NCBI RefSeq assembly: GCF_033118175.1
Contig: NC_083704.1
Span: forward strand, 53,284,501-53,348,500
Direction: 5' to 3'
Length of the DNA: 64,000 nucleotides
DNA from: Dama dama
Taxonomy: Eukaryota; Chordata; Mammalia; Artiodactyla; Cervidae
Below are positions 1 through 11,828 of this stretch, one piece after another; the first letter of the stretch is position 1, and each line of letters begins with the position of its first letter. A model generated the notes under the pieces. That model worked only from the letters and a program-made list of their open reading frames with translations. It was not told where the DNA came from and made no database searches. The position numbers and the translations under genes are program-made.

Positions 1-63
1 GTGGGGTTAGGAATGGGAGGGTACCCCACTGAGCATCTCCATGTTCTTCCTTCCCCCAATCAG

Positions 64-432
64 TTAGAGAAGGCAGCCATAAAGATTCAGTCATGGTGGC
101 GTGGCAACATGGTACGCCGGACGTTACTGCACGCAGCACTCAGGGCCTGGGTCATCCAGTGCTGGTGGAGGTCGATGCAGGCCAAGATGCTGGAGCAAAG
201 ACGGCGCCTGGCACTAAGACTCTACACCTGCCAGGAATGGGCAGTGGTGAAGGTGCAGGCACAGGTTCGCATGTGGCAGGCCCGCAGACGGTTTCTCCAG
301 GCACGCCAAGCGGCCTGCATCATCCAGTCTCACTGGCGCTGGCATGCCAGCCAAACCCGAGGCCTGATCCGGGGCCGCTATGAGGTCAGGGCCAGCCGGC
401 TAGAGCTCGACATCGAAATCCTCATGACCTAG
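64..432 (+). CDS. IQCF-family IQ-motif protein, last coding exon (partial gene; IQCF6 by position)
   Basis: This is the terminal exon of a small IQ-motif protein of the IQCF family, known mainly from testis and sperm. IQ motifs bind calmodulin or EF-hand light chains. The exon opens at a good acceptor (pyrimidine-rich tract ending AATCAG at 63) and reads 122 codons to a TAG at 430-432. Four IQ-like repeats are visible: AAIKIQSWWRGNMVRR, AWVIQCWWRSM, AVVKVQAQVRMWQARRR and ACIIQSHWRW. The tail LDIEILMT resembles other IQCF C-termini. Earlier exons lie left of the window; the apparent open frame before position 64 is intron. The gene is convergent with GRM2. In human, IQCF6 is the family member next to GRM2, so IQCF6 is the best guess, but I could not separate it from its paralogues by sequence. 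The family call is firm. Confidence 0.85.
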   Translation, partial: LEKAAIKIQSWWRGNMVRRTLLHAALRAWVIQCWWRSMQAKMLEQRRRLALRLYTCQEWAVVKVQAQVRMWQARRRFLQARQAACIIQSHWRWHASQTRGLIRGRYEVRASRLELDIEILMT

Positions 433-469
433 GGTGCTGGTAGAGCCAAGGAGACTGGATCTCTCTTCC

Positions 470-475
470 AATAAA
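470..475 (+). promoter_or_regulatory. Poly(A) signal of the IQCF gene
   Basis: A canonical AATAAA lies 38 bases after the IQCF stop codon, giving a very short 3'UTR, as is usual in this family. Cleavage is expected around 488-500. Confidence 0.8.
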
Positions 476-3400
476 GACATTTACTGACCATGGTCTTGCC
501 CTTTGGAAATCAGACCCACAGAAGAGGGATCAGCCCCTTATTTTCCTGCCTTCCACCCTCCAAAAAAATGATTTCCTGGCATAGTCTAAAGCCTGTCCCA
601 GGAAAACTCACCCTAGCCCTTGCTCCTAAAGTAAACCTGACCAATCTTGTACTCAAAAGAAAGCTCAGGGCTCAGGGCCAGCTCTGACACTTGAGCCAGC
701 CTGATCTCAGCTCCCACCACAATTTGGGTAGGCACTGGGCTTTACTTCTCTGCAGCCCCTGCCAGGCAATTTTCATTCAGATTAGGACTGGCTGCAGTCA
801 GAGCCAGCTGGGAAGGGCAGGATTCCACAGGCTTCTGATTGGCAGGGCCCTCAGGGCGGGCACAGAGCTTGGCAGAGAGCCAGGAGGACAGGGTACCCCC
901 AGCTGAGCAGCAGCAGGACAGGCGCTATGCCTCAAGGGGAACAGCCAGCTAAAGCCAGCCCCTGGGGGAGGCCGGGGCAGGAGCAGAGAGGCTGCAGCTG
1001 TGCCTGCTGCCTCCCTCCCCAGGGGCTAAGAGACATGGCTCCCCACCCCGAAACCCTGCAACCCCGCCCTGTGCTGGCCACTTCCTGGGAGAACCAAGCA
1101 TGGAGTTGGTGTGGGGGGAGAGAGCCTGGGGATTGGAGTGGATTAACAAGCAGAGGAAGAATAGGGGTGAACAGGCAGGAGGGCTATCCCTCTGCCATCA
1201 GAGGTCATTAGCTTGGGGATACAGCTTCTAAACCTTATCACATCCTCAGAAGCAGCTGAGCTGCCCTTCCCTCAAGATTCCCTCTCCCGCAACCCTCTCA
1301 CAAACTACCACACCCTCTGCTGAGCCTGCCGTGAGTGGGTGCTGAGGTGTCTATGCTTTGCTGAGGCTCTTACTATCTCTTGACATTTATGTCTCAATCA
1401 TCTCTGAATATGCTCTCAGTCTCTGCTTTGTCAAACATGCCCAAGTCCCTCACTCTCACCCTATGTCAGGTGTGATACTTGTCTGAACCTGCATCCCAGG
1501 AGTCTGAGGTCCATGACCCTCTCCAGGATTTGGCCTTGCACAGGGATGGGAGGACCAGCTGGGGAGGTGTACAGAAGCCAGAGGTTTTCATTGGCCTTAC
1601 AGCTGGGTAAGGTTCTCCCTCACCCCAGGGCTCATTGTGTATGTGTGTGTGTGTGTTTGGGATTCAGGGCAGGATGTCCCTAGAACAGCTGTGACAGATG
1701 TGAGGATTCAGGGTTCAGTCCAGTATCTATCACCTCCAATAGCTGCAAGTGGCAATGATGCAGCTAGGTTCCTCACTCTTCCACCCTTTTTAGGAGCTTC
1801 AACACAGCTTTCTCCTCCCCCACTGGCAGTGGTGAGTGGTAGGAAACTAGTTAGGTCTACAAACAACATGGCAGGAATTCTGCATGATTTAGCCCATGAG
1901 GCATTCACCCCTGCAGTGAGAGGTGTTTCAAATCTATGATAGCAAGAGTTTAACTCTCTGATTTACAGTCTACAATGGGCACTGGAATCCCCTAAGATAC
2001 TGGAATGCCCTGATGCCTAGGCTCACCCAGAGATTCTGCTTTATCTGGGCTGGGGAGTTGCCTGGGCACTGAAATTCAGTATGCATCCACAATGTGAAAA
2101 CTGATGAATTAAGTCCTTCCCAGCCCATGTTACAGTCCCTTACTCAGCTGGCATGGTCCCATCTGCAGATGGTCATGTAGAATTCCCAGGTTTACACTCA
2201 GTGGGCTCAAGGAAATCAAGATTTTCTGCTCTCTGATGAGCTAAGCATACAAAGTAAAACAGGGATCTAGAGGCAGAGCTACCCTGGGTCAAAAACCTTT
2301 GGAAGCAGGAAGGTCCAGCACCTCCAGACAGCTGGGGTCTGAGATGGGGAGAGGCTATTGGGGAAAGTAGGCTAGGCCTCTAGTCCCAGGTAGACAGGAT
2401 CCCAGGAAGACGGCCCCACACAGGTGTCAGTAATGGAGACTGTGGGGCAGTCCAAGAAGGTCAAGTTTCATCCAAAGTCTTAACCACCACTGCAAGAGTC
2501 CCTTCAAAGATCAGGGGTCTTGAGAAGCCAGGGATGGTCTAACCCTGTAGGTGTTGGGCATCAGAGAGCTCCAAGGAGAGGAATGAAGCATAGAACAGGA
2601 GTCAGGAAAGAAGCTCTTTTAGCAGCAAGGTCTGTGGCTAGCTGCCTAGATTGGTGGAACCACCTTTCCCTCCTTAGCAAGGATGAGACCACAGGTGGGA
2701 CTTCTTACAGATAGGCCTCTCAGAACCTCATAGACCCTCTCTTCTCTTTTCCACCATCACTAAGAACTGAGCTGCATAAGAACTCTTCCTGACAATACAC
2801 TGAAACAACACAAGTGGGGATGGAAGGAGCATGCTTGCAGCTAAGGGGCAGGTGTGGGCCTAAGAGCATTTTGGGGGACTTGGTATCCTCATACACATGC
2901 CTTCCTCAGGTGATATGGTGGCCCCAAGAGATATGTGACCCAGGCCTGATCAACAAAGAAATCTACTGACCCTCAGACTGGTCTAGCCTCCTGGGCCTCT
3001 AAGAAGGTAGTTCAGTAAGTGAAAGCCCATCCCCTACCAGTCCCCTCCTGCCCTGGAAAAGGACCTCCACGTTACATCTAGTCTCCTTGCCCCACAATGC
3101 CCACTCCATGCTCTCCAGCCCCTCACCTGATGCATCACCAAGCTCAGTTCTGATCCCATCACTCCAGGGTCTCCATCTTGAATTTTCGTCTTTCTCTGTC
3201 CCACATGCCAAACCCAAAATGACATGCCACAGCCACTGCCATGCATGCCTAGCAGCTTGAGTGGGCCGACCAACATCCCCCTGATCACTCACACACATTC
3301 ACACACATTACAGGAGGACACTGGTTCTGACCACTATCCCACCACTCCCATTTTGCCAGGTGGATGCTGCTTAGCCTTTGTTCATCTTTGTCTCTAAAAC

Positions 3401-3817
3401 TCAAGTTCGTCCAGGTCCGCCAAAAATTAGTAGTCTGGAAATAAGCACTTAAGATGTAGAAGGGCTGGACTGAGTTGAGAACAAAATTTGTTTTCTGGGC
3501 ACTCCCAAGCTGGGCTTTCATATCAACTGTTCAGAACAAAGAACTCAGGATAGAGTATGTCCTTAAAGAGGGTGATAGATTTTGACAGTGAAAGGAGGTG
3601 GAACACAGGGCCCACAGAGAAAGTTCCAGCCATACAGGAAGAGACAAAAGTCCATTCAGAGCCCTGAGATAGAGGAGTGTGAAGGGGCTGAGGTACCGCT
3701 GCAGCCTACAGCCAGATCCTGCCCTCGGCCGCTCCTCTCAGGTTATCTCAGGAGACACAGGGGAGCCTGGGGGAGGCTGCGTGGTTCAGAGGCAAAAGTA
3801 GTACACGCCAAAGAAGG
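476..3817. other. Intergenic stretch, no gene or clear repeat
   Basis: All frames are broken by stops and I see no convincing exon. A short TG run lies at 1638-1656. Positions 838-960 have a mildly promoter-like look (inverted CCAAT, GC-rich), but nothing downstream supports a transcript. Confidence 0.5.
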
Positions 3818-3872
3818 GAGAGTTCCCTGGTGGCCTAGTGGTTAGGATTCTAGGCTTTTACTTCTGTAAAAG
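3818..3872 (+). mobile_element. CHR-type tRNA-Glu SINE fragment
   Basis: Matches the 5' tRNA-related start of the CHR/Bov-tA family (TTCCCTGGTGGCCTAGTGGTTAGG, given here in two parts: TTCCCTGGTGG and CCTAGTGGTTAGG). It is truncated after about 50 bases. Confidence 0.6.
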
Positions 3873-4129
3873 CCCAAGATGGGAGAGGCAAGATATCACA
3901 AAGGGGCCTAGGACGGAGACAAGAAGCCACAGACTGTGGAGACCTTACCACCCAAGGCCAAGACAGGGACCATGGGTATCAGAAGGTGAATTTAGGTCTT
4001 TGGGTGGAGGACATAGTAGGATTATCTATTGGGAGTGGGCTGAAAGCATGGTTTCCACAAGAGCAGGCAGAACCACCTGCAAGATCCAACCCAGGAGGGG
4101 AAGGTGGGAGGTATCAATGAAAGATGTTT

Positions 4130-4225
4130 GACTATGAATTGGTAATTGCTGTTGGAATGATGACAATTCTGTCTCATTTTGAGATATGTTTGAACATTTC
4201 CACAATAAAAACATTAAAAAATAAC
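4130..4225 (+). mobile_element. Probable old L1 3'-end fragment
   Basis: Ends in TTTCCACAATAAAAACATT, the usual tail of old mammalian L1 (L1M) copies. Too short and diverged to subclassify. Confidence 0.35.
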
Positions 4226-5756
4226 TTTAGTATAAATAATAGAAGGATGAAAATTACTTAAATAACTTCCATAATAGTTAAGAATTGTATTGGGCTCTTA
4301 GGAACAGAAACCTGAAAACCAGCAGCTTAAACAAAATAAAAGTTTGTTTTCTTCTCCCATAAATAAAGCCCAGGAATGGGAAGGCCAAGGTACAGCAGCT
4401 GCATAATATCAAGAGGTTCTATCTTCTCTGTTTCCACATTGCACTCCTGGGATGGGACTAGTCCTCTTACTCTAGGATGACTCCTAGAATTTCAGCCATC
4501 ACGTCTGCGTTTCAGGAGAGTAGATGAAGAGCAAAGAGAGAAACATTTATGCCATTCATTTCTTTTAAAGGCCTTTCCCAGAAGGCTCACTCACCCAGCC
4601 TCCTCCACTTATATTTCACTAGCCAGAACTGTTATCAGACCTTCCCTGCTACAAGGACACACTGTCACCAAGTGTATTCAGAGAGGCTAGATTCTGCTCT
4701 AATGCAAACTTTCAAATCTCAATGGCTTAACTGAAATGTATTTCTCACTCACACAAGTCTGCTGATCTCCAGGCAATTCTCCATGGTTGTCTCTCCCTGT
4801 GCTTGCTCAGCCCTCCAGGCTGTTTCAGGCTTACACCACCTCCACGTGGATATGAACTCCTGTGATTACACTCATCCAAGTAGGGGCAGGAAGGGCTGGA
4901 GAGACAAGTACTAGCCTTGGCGTTCTTCCACTTAGAAGTGTCTTATTTCATTTCTGCTCCATTTTATTGGCTCAACACCCATGCAGCTGTGTCTAACTTC
5001 AAGGAGAAGGACAACGCAATCTTCCAACATGCCTGAGAGGAGAAGGAATAAGAATGTTGGTGAAGAAATCAATGTCCCCCTTGTCATGGTGCCATTTATG
5101 AGACAGAAGAGAGAGTAGATTGGGTGGTGGTGACAACCAGCCTCAGGCACAGCTCCTAAAGCATTATAGAAAAAATAGGAAGAAAAGATCTTGACCAATT
5201 CAACAGAATGGAAAAAATTAATAAGAAAGCAGGATAGAAAACCCAAAGATGGGAATAAGTCTGTATTAAATAGAAATGGGTAAAATTTATCTACTAATAT
5301 TAACAGAAATCTCACATTAGGTTTTTAAATATAGCCAATTATATGTTGCTTTATAATGGGCACATCTAAAATAAAAGAAAGCTGGACATTGAAATTAAAA
5401 CAACAGAAAAAGATAAAGCAGAAAAGAACATTTAGCTGTTTAAAAACACATTTACCCTTCTCTCTTCTAAGATCTAAGGAAAATGAAAAACGAATTAACT
5501 TTACACAAAAAGCTCACAATTCTGAACAGAGTGAAACAAGGGCCATCAGAGGATATAGGACCACAACTCTGGAAAAAGGAAAGAGGAAAGAGGTACCAGA
5601 TGAAGCAGGAAGAAGGAAGCTGAAGAACAAATGCTCACGGGGCAAAAGGATGAGTGACAAGAACTCAAACGCAGGCATCTGACTCTAAGACATGGGCCCA
5701 TTCTCCCAAGTGCTTCCTCCATGAGACTTGTGGCTCTGGTGTGAGAAAGTCCTAAT
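4226..5756. other. Intergenic, probably diverged old repeats
   Basis: Positions 4300-4730 and 4720-4960 look like pieces of an old interspersed repeat (runs such as AGCAGCTTAAACAAAATAAAAG and a 'TTTCTCACTCACACAAG' stretch), but I cannot name it. From about 5160 to 5680 the sequence is A-rich on the + strand without an L1 motif I recognise. No gene seen. Confidence 0.35.
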
Positions 5757-5757
5757 A

Positions 5758-5803
5758 GGGACTTCCATGGTGGTCCAGTGGTGAGGACTTTATGCTTCCA
5801 CTG
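5758..5803 (+). mobile_element. CHR-type SINE, 5' half (split by an LTR)
   Basis: Starts GGACTTCCATGGTGGTCCAG and runs to TTCCACTG, where an LTR interrupts it. The missing half resumes at 6502. Confidence 0.8.
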
Positions 5804-6501
5804 AAAGGTTGTTGCTGAACGATAAGACGCCGGGATTCTTGGCCTCCGGAGGAGATGAATTCAATCCGGGGCCAGAGACGAGGCTGGATCGCTCAGAGCT
5901 TTTGTGTAATAAAGTTTTATTAAAGTATAAAGGAGATAGAGAAAGCTTCTGACACAGGCATCAGAAGGGGGCAAAAGAGTACCCCCCCTCCTAGTCTTTA
6001 GCTATATGTTATATGTTATATAGTCACTCACAGTCTGTTAATGAAAAGAAAGGAATGTCATAAAATTTAGAATGGCACCAGATAATTCATCCCTGGCCAT
6101 AAAACGATTGACTTGAAACTTGTAGAAGGGCAGATTACCAACAAATAATTTCCTTTACATAGATTAGGGAACAATATCTGAGTAAGTAAGTTAGGCCGTT
6201 TGGTGGAACCAATGTGAAGATAGAGTCTGGGGTACATTAACATAGCTTAAGACAATATTTCCATAAGAAAAAGAAATGTATTGGTTAGCCCAAGGTTTGA
6301 TAGTAGTTAGCTTCAGGTGAAACCAGGTGTCATGGCAACACAGCATTTTAAGAGAAACCTCCTTTTAAATTTGTATAGAGAAGGAAAAACATATCGCTGG
6401 TTTGTTTCCTCCTGCCGCTTAAGAGAGAGAAAAATGTCTGGCACTTGCAGCCTGTTTCCTCCGTTTGGAGACACCTGGCCTTCCTACCTGTTACCCTCTC
6501 A
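5804..6501 (-). mobile_element. Solo LTR of a ruminant endogenous retrovirus (BTLTR1-like)
   Basis: About 695 bases. On the - strand it runs TGAGAGGGTAACAGG to GTTCAGCAACA, a TG...CA terminus; 5804-5809 may be extra edge bases. An R/U5-like zone, AATAAAACTTTATTACAC, lies near its 3' end on the - strand, as expected for the poly(A) region of an LTR. No gag/pol/env sequence is attached, so it is a solo LTR, probably left by recombination between two LTRs. It sits inside a CHR SINE. The family name comes from recognition of bovine BTLTR1-type sequence and needs a library match. Confidence 0.7.
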
Positions 6502-6582
6502 CCACTGCAGGGGGCACAGGTTTAATCCCTCATTAGGGGACTAAGATCCTGCAAGTGAGGTGCAAAAAAAAAAAAAAAAAGA
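6502..6582 (+). mobile_element. CHR-type SINE, 3' half with poly(A)
   Basis: Resumes CCACTGCAGGGGGCACAGG exactly where the 5' half stopped, carries the B-box-like GGTTTAATCCC, and ends in a 17-base A-run. Confidence 0.8.
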
Positions 6583-6799
6583 AGTATTGATAGAATGAAA
6601 GAATACAGAGTTCATCCTCCTACATTTAAAGCACAAAATGAGTTTTGAGGGCAATGAGCAGTCTTGACACCTGAAATTCTGCAAAATATCACAGTTGATC
6701 ATTCCAAGTAATATAGTAATATAAACCATTCCAAAATAGAGAAAGAACAGAAAGTTACCCAACTGTCTTTATGACGCTGGTATAGCATTGTTATCAAAA

Positions 6800-7040
6800 C
6801 CAGACAAGTATTCTGAGGATCTAATGTATTAACATGGTGACTATAGTTGATAACACTGTATTACATAATTGAAATTTGCTGAGAAAGTAGAACTTAAATG
6901 TTCTTACTACATATAAATATATATATATAATATGTTAATTAACTAGATGGGAGAATCCTTTCATAATGTATTTATATATAAAATTATCAAAGTGTATAAA
7001 TCTGTTTGTCAATTACATTTTAATAAAGTTGAAAAAACTA
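6800..7040 (+). mobile_element. L1M 3' end
   Basis: Contains the old L1 3'UTR signature ATGGTGACTATAGTTGATAA and ends TTTTAATAAAGTTGAAAAAA. A short AT-rich run (TATATATATATAA) lies at 6915-6930. Confidence 0.65.
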
Positions 7041-7196
7041 AAAAAAAATAACCCAGACTGGCATATTATAAGACAGATAAATTAAGATCACCATCTATAA
7101 TAAATATAAATGTAATATATACCTAATAAATATAAAATATAAAAATTAAAATAAATATAAACCTTAAATAGAGTATTAGCAAATTATAAACATTAA

Positions 7197-7334
7197 TTTT
7201 TGTTTATTTGTGTTTTCGTTTTTGGCCTTGCTGTGTGTCTTGTGGGGGGATCTTAGTTCCCTGACCAGGGACTAAATCCCAGCCCTACCCAGTGAAAGCA
7301 GAGTCCTAACCACTGGACCACCAGGGAATTCCTC
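7197..7334 (-). mobile_element. CHR-type tRNA-Glu SINE
   Basis: Reverse-strand copy. The + strand reads TTTTTGGCCTTGCTGTGTG ... GGACCACCAGGGAATTCC, the complement of the family's tail and tRNA-like head. Confidence 0.8.
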
Positions 7335-7479
7335 AAGCATCAAGATTTAAATGTATATACATAATGACAAAACAGGGATTTCCCCAGGAAACCAACAATG
7401 ATTCAACACTGAAAAACTCCATCATGTTAACTGATTGATTAAAAGAAGAAAAAAATCATTATGATCAAAAGTAAGCATT

Positions 7480-8062
7480 CATTATCATTTTTTAAAAATT
7501 ACTAGTAAAATGTAAAGAAAATAAACTATAGTAAGGATCCAAAGAATAAAAACATATAAGGATCTCACACAACTCAACAGCATAAAAACCAAACAGTCCA
7601 ATTTAAAAATGGACGAAGGACTTGACAGACATTTTTTCAAAGAATATATACAGATGGCCAACAGATACATGAAAAGGTGCTCAACATCACTAGTCATCAG
7701 GGAAATGCAAATCAAAACCACAGTGAGATACCACCTCAAATCTATTAGAATGCCTATTATCAAAAAGATAAGAAATAACAAGTGTTGGTGAGGATATATG
7801 GAAAAAAGTGAATTCTTGTGCACTCAGTGGGAATGTAACCTTGGTACAGCTACAGGGGAAAAAAGTATGGAATTTCCTCAAAAAATGAAAAATAGAACTA
7901 CCACATGATCCAGCAATCCCACTTTCAGATATACTTGAGAAGGAAATAAAATCACTATCTCAGAGAGACATCTGCACTCCCATATTCATCACAGCATTAC
8001 AACAACCAAGACATGGGAACAACCAAAGTTTCCACTGACAGATAAAAGAATAAAAACAGTAT
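7480..8062 (+). mobile_element. L1 ORF2 C-terminal/3' fragment
   Basis: Recognised from successive L1 ORF2 landmarks: AACTCAACAGCATAAAAACC, ATGAAAAGGTGCTCAACATC, CCAGCAATCCCACTTTC and the stretch before GTTTCCACTGACAGAT. Frames are broken by stops. It ends abruptly at about 8062 against an oppositely oriented L1 piece. Confidence 0.75.
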
Positions 8063-8065
8063 TAT

Positions 8066-10720
8066 TTTGGCTATTTTGGGTCTTTTGACTCTCCATACCA
8101 ACTTAAAATCAACTTGTGGTTATCCACAAAACAACTTTCCAGATTTTGTTTGGAATTGTGTTGAATCTGTAGTTCAAGTTGAGAAGAGCTAACATCTTGA
8201 CAACGTTGTGTCTTTCTATTTATATAGTGAATATCTCTTCACTTATTTAGTTCTTATTTTATACTTTATCAGGGCTTTATAATTTTCCTCATATAGATTT
8301 TATATGTATTTGGTTAGATTTATACCAAGTATCTCACTTTGAAGGACACTGTGTAATAAATGATAAGTTTTTTTTAATGTCAAATCCCCCCTTTTTATTG
8401 GTTTTATGCAGGCAAGCAATTGACTTTCGCACATTAATTTTGTATTCTTCAACCTTCCTATAATCACTTCGTTCCAGGAACTTTTGTTACTTATTCTTTC
8501 AGATATTCTACATAGATGATTGTGTCATCTGAGAACAAAAGTGGTTTTATTTCTTTCTTCCCAGTTTGTATACTTTTTCTTTTCCTTCCTCATCTTATTG
8601 CATTAGCTAATGGTGTTGTAAGCAATGATTTTGGTCCTGATCTCAGCAGAAAAGCTTTAAGTGTGATGTTAGCTGTGTTTTTTTGTAGCTCTTCTTTATC
8701 TAGTTGAAGAAGCTCCCCTCTATTTTTATTTGCTCAGAGTTCTTCATAATGGATGTTGGATTTTATTAAACTATTTTTCTATATCTTGATATGATCATGT
8801 GATTTTTTTCCTTGGTCTGTAGAAGTTATGAATTACATTAACTGATTTTAAAATTTGAACCAGCCTGACATAGCTGAAATACATTCCATTTAGTTGTGGT
8901 ATAATTCTTTTTATACATAGTGAGTTTTGTTTTGCTAATATTTTGTTGAGGATTTTTACATCTATGTTGGGGAGAAATGTTGGTCTACAGTTTTCATTTC
9001 TCGTAATGTCTTTGGCTTTGGTGTTAGGGTAATGGTGGTTTCATAGAATGAGTTAGGAAGTATTCTGTTTCTATCTAAAGAAACTATAGAGTATTGATAT
9101 AATTTCTTTTTTAAAAGTTTGGTAGAATTCACAAGTGAACCCATTTGAGCCTGGTACTTTATATTTTAGAAAGTTATTAATTATTGACTCAGTTCAATAG
9201 ATATGGACCTACCAGATAATCAATTTCTTCCTCTGTGTATTTCGGAAGATTGTGTCTTTTAAGGAATTAGTTTGCTTCATCTAGGTTCAAATTTGGGAGC
9301 ACAGAGTTGTTCAAAGTATTCCTTTATTGTGCTTTTAATGACTATGGTATCTGTAATGATGACATTAATGCAGCATTTCACATTAGTTTGAGGGCAATTA
9401 TCAGACATTATACTTCAAATATGGTTTATGTTCCTTCTCCTTCTGGCATTCCCATCATGTGTATCTTAAATCTTTTGTGGTTGTTCCACCATTCTTGAAT
9501 TTTCTGTTGTTTTTTTCCCCAGACTTTTTCTTTTTGCCTTTTAGTTTGGGAAGTCTATTGTCATATTCTAAGCTCAGAGACACTTTTCTTAACCATGTCC
9601 TGTCTACCAATGAATCCATCAATGACATTCTTCATTTATGTTACAATTTTTTTAATCTGTAGAATCTCTTTATTGTTAGATTCTATTTCTTTGTTTACAT
9701 TATCCATCTGTTCTTGAATGTTGTTCACTTTCCTCATTAAAGCCAATAGCATATTAATAATATATTCGCTAAAATTCTTGGTCTGATCATTTCAGCATTC
9801 TTGCCATGTCTTTTTCTGGTTCTGATCCTTATTTAGTCTCTTTAAACTGTTTGCCTCTTCGGTTATTTTTTGTTAGTTTTTTTTTTTTGCCTTTTAGTAT
9901 GACTTGTAATTTTTTTGCTCAAAGATAGATGTGAGGTACTGGATAAAAAGAATCGTGGTAAATAAACCTTTAGTAATGTAGTGGTAAGTTGTGGAGGGAG
10001 GCGAAGCATTGTATAGTTTGGTGGTTATGTCCCAGTCTTTTGATGATGCTGTACCCCTGGACTGTAAAGTTCACCAATGCTTTTCAGTTTTTTTCTTCCT
10101 TGCATGGAACAGATTGGCTGGAGGAACTGGAGTTGTGTATTTTTCTTCCCACATGCGGTAGGCAGAGACAACTATAATTGAGTACTGCTCTTTGGTCTTG
10201 TAGGTTAGATTGTGATATAACGCCAGCAGGTTAAGCTTGGGTAAAAACTTTCTCCCAAGGGCAAGCCTTGTTAAGAAAACAGAATGCTCTTGCATACTTA
10301 AAAATAATTTATTTCCTCTCCCCCTGTAAAAAGCACAAGGGTATATTTCTGATATTCACAGTGAGGACCTGGTAGAACTTTTGGAGATTAAACTCACAAA
10401 ATGTGAGGGCCCCACAACGACTAGCCCCGTGGTGTTTTTCTCTCTCTTGCTTGTCCATGTTGAACCTTCGGCAATTCCTCAATTATAGTTTAGGTTTTCC
10501 TGTCCTCACACTGGTTCCTATGGAGGTTTCTGCTTTGATAAGTTGTAATTCCCTGTACCCACCTATCTGTAGCTCCAATTACTTGCCCTGTGACCTCACT
10601 TCTCTGACAGAATAAGAAGTCTTTTTGATTTTTTAGTTTATTTAGTTTTTCACTTGCTAGGATGGAGTGAAGACTTCTAAAGTCCTCACATGATGGACTG
10701 GAAACCATAAATACTATCAT
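8066..10720 (-). mobile_element. L1 (old), ORF2 middle and upstream region
   Basis: The reverse complement reads L1 ORF2 sequence, including GACCCAAAATAGCCAAAATAA at the 8066 edge. Positions 8066-9200 are convincing; 9200-10720 resembles the upstream part of an old L1 and is less certain. All frames are broken. It meets the + oriented fragment at 8062 tail to tail. Confidence 0.6.
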
Positions 10721-10814
10721 TTTTTTTATTCCAGTTATTGTATTTTTTGTATTTCAGTTAAGTTTTACTTGGTTTGTTTCTAAATTTGCTTATTATGTAT
10801 AATTGCCTTTTTCC

Positions 10815-11130
10815 TGATGAATTTTATTTTTGGCTGTGCTGGGTCTTTGTTGCTGCATGGGCTTTCCTCTATTTGTGGCGAACAGGCTTCTCATTGCAGT
10901 GGTTTCTTTTGTTGCAGGGCACAGGCTCTAGAGTGCACAGACTTCAGTAGTTGCAGCATGTCAGCTCAGTAGCTATGGCTCCCAGGCTCTAGAGCACAGG
11001 CTCAATAGTTGTGTGGCACATGTGCTTAGATGCTCCGCAGCATGTGGGATCTTCCCCGGTCAGCGACTGAACCTGTGCCTCCTGTATTGGCAGGTGGATT
11101 CTTTACCACTGAGCCACCCAGGAAGCCCCT
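10815..11130 (-). mobile_element. CHR-2-like tRNA SINE, near full length
   Basis: The + strand reads TTTTTGGCTGTGCTGGGTC through GATCTTCCCCGGTCAG to GAGCCACCCAGGAAGCCC, the complement of a long-form CHR SINE. About 315 bases. Confidence 0.8.
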
Positions 11131-11828
11131 CTTGATGAATTTTTTATATTTGTCTTTCACTTATTTCAAAATATTGCAACAGTTACTTTATTTCTGGGCT
11201 TGACTATATCAATATCTTAGGTCTTTGCAGATCCATTCCTGCTAATTCTTACTCTCATGGTGCCTTCTTTCCTTGTGTATTTAGTAGGTTTTTTTTTAAT
11301 TATTATTAGTATTAATAATGCAAGCTGCTCACTTTGCCTGTGAGAATTTCTTGATTTCTGGGATAAACATAGGTTCCTACAGAGAGGATTTTGTAGCTTC
11401 TCTCAGATACTTGGGCAGGCAATTAGTCTAGAAGGACTGCAAAATAAAATCTCAGCTTACATGTTTTTGAGTAATCTAGGTCATGTGAATTCTGGCTGAA
11501 AAGCTGTAAGAGGGATGTCTCTGGTTATAAATCCTCAGGAGCTACTTTTCTTCTTCTATACAGTCCCCCAAAAAAAGTCTCTCAAGAAATGTTCTCTGCC
11601 ATGGTCAAGGGTTGGAGGAGTAATATTTATTTAATACATACATGGAGAAGATCTCCTGTTTGACTTCCCACTTTGGGCATGTCTTCTTGTCCCCTGATCC
11701 CTATAATGCTATGACAACCAGAGCTCAAACTCACATGGTTTGGCAAATATCCTCAAGACAAAAAGGCAACTTTACAACTCGTTACCTTTATGAATTCCCA
11801 TTTTTATTTGGTTTTGAGTTTCAGTATT

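Noticed and set aside
1..63. N-terminal extension of the IQCF frame from a GTG at position 1
   Set aside because: The sequence is a pyrimidine-rich intron end with an AG acceptor at 62-63, and family similarity starts after it.
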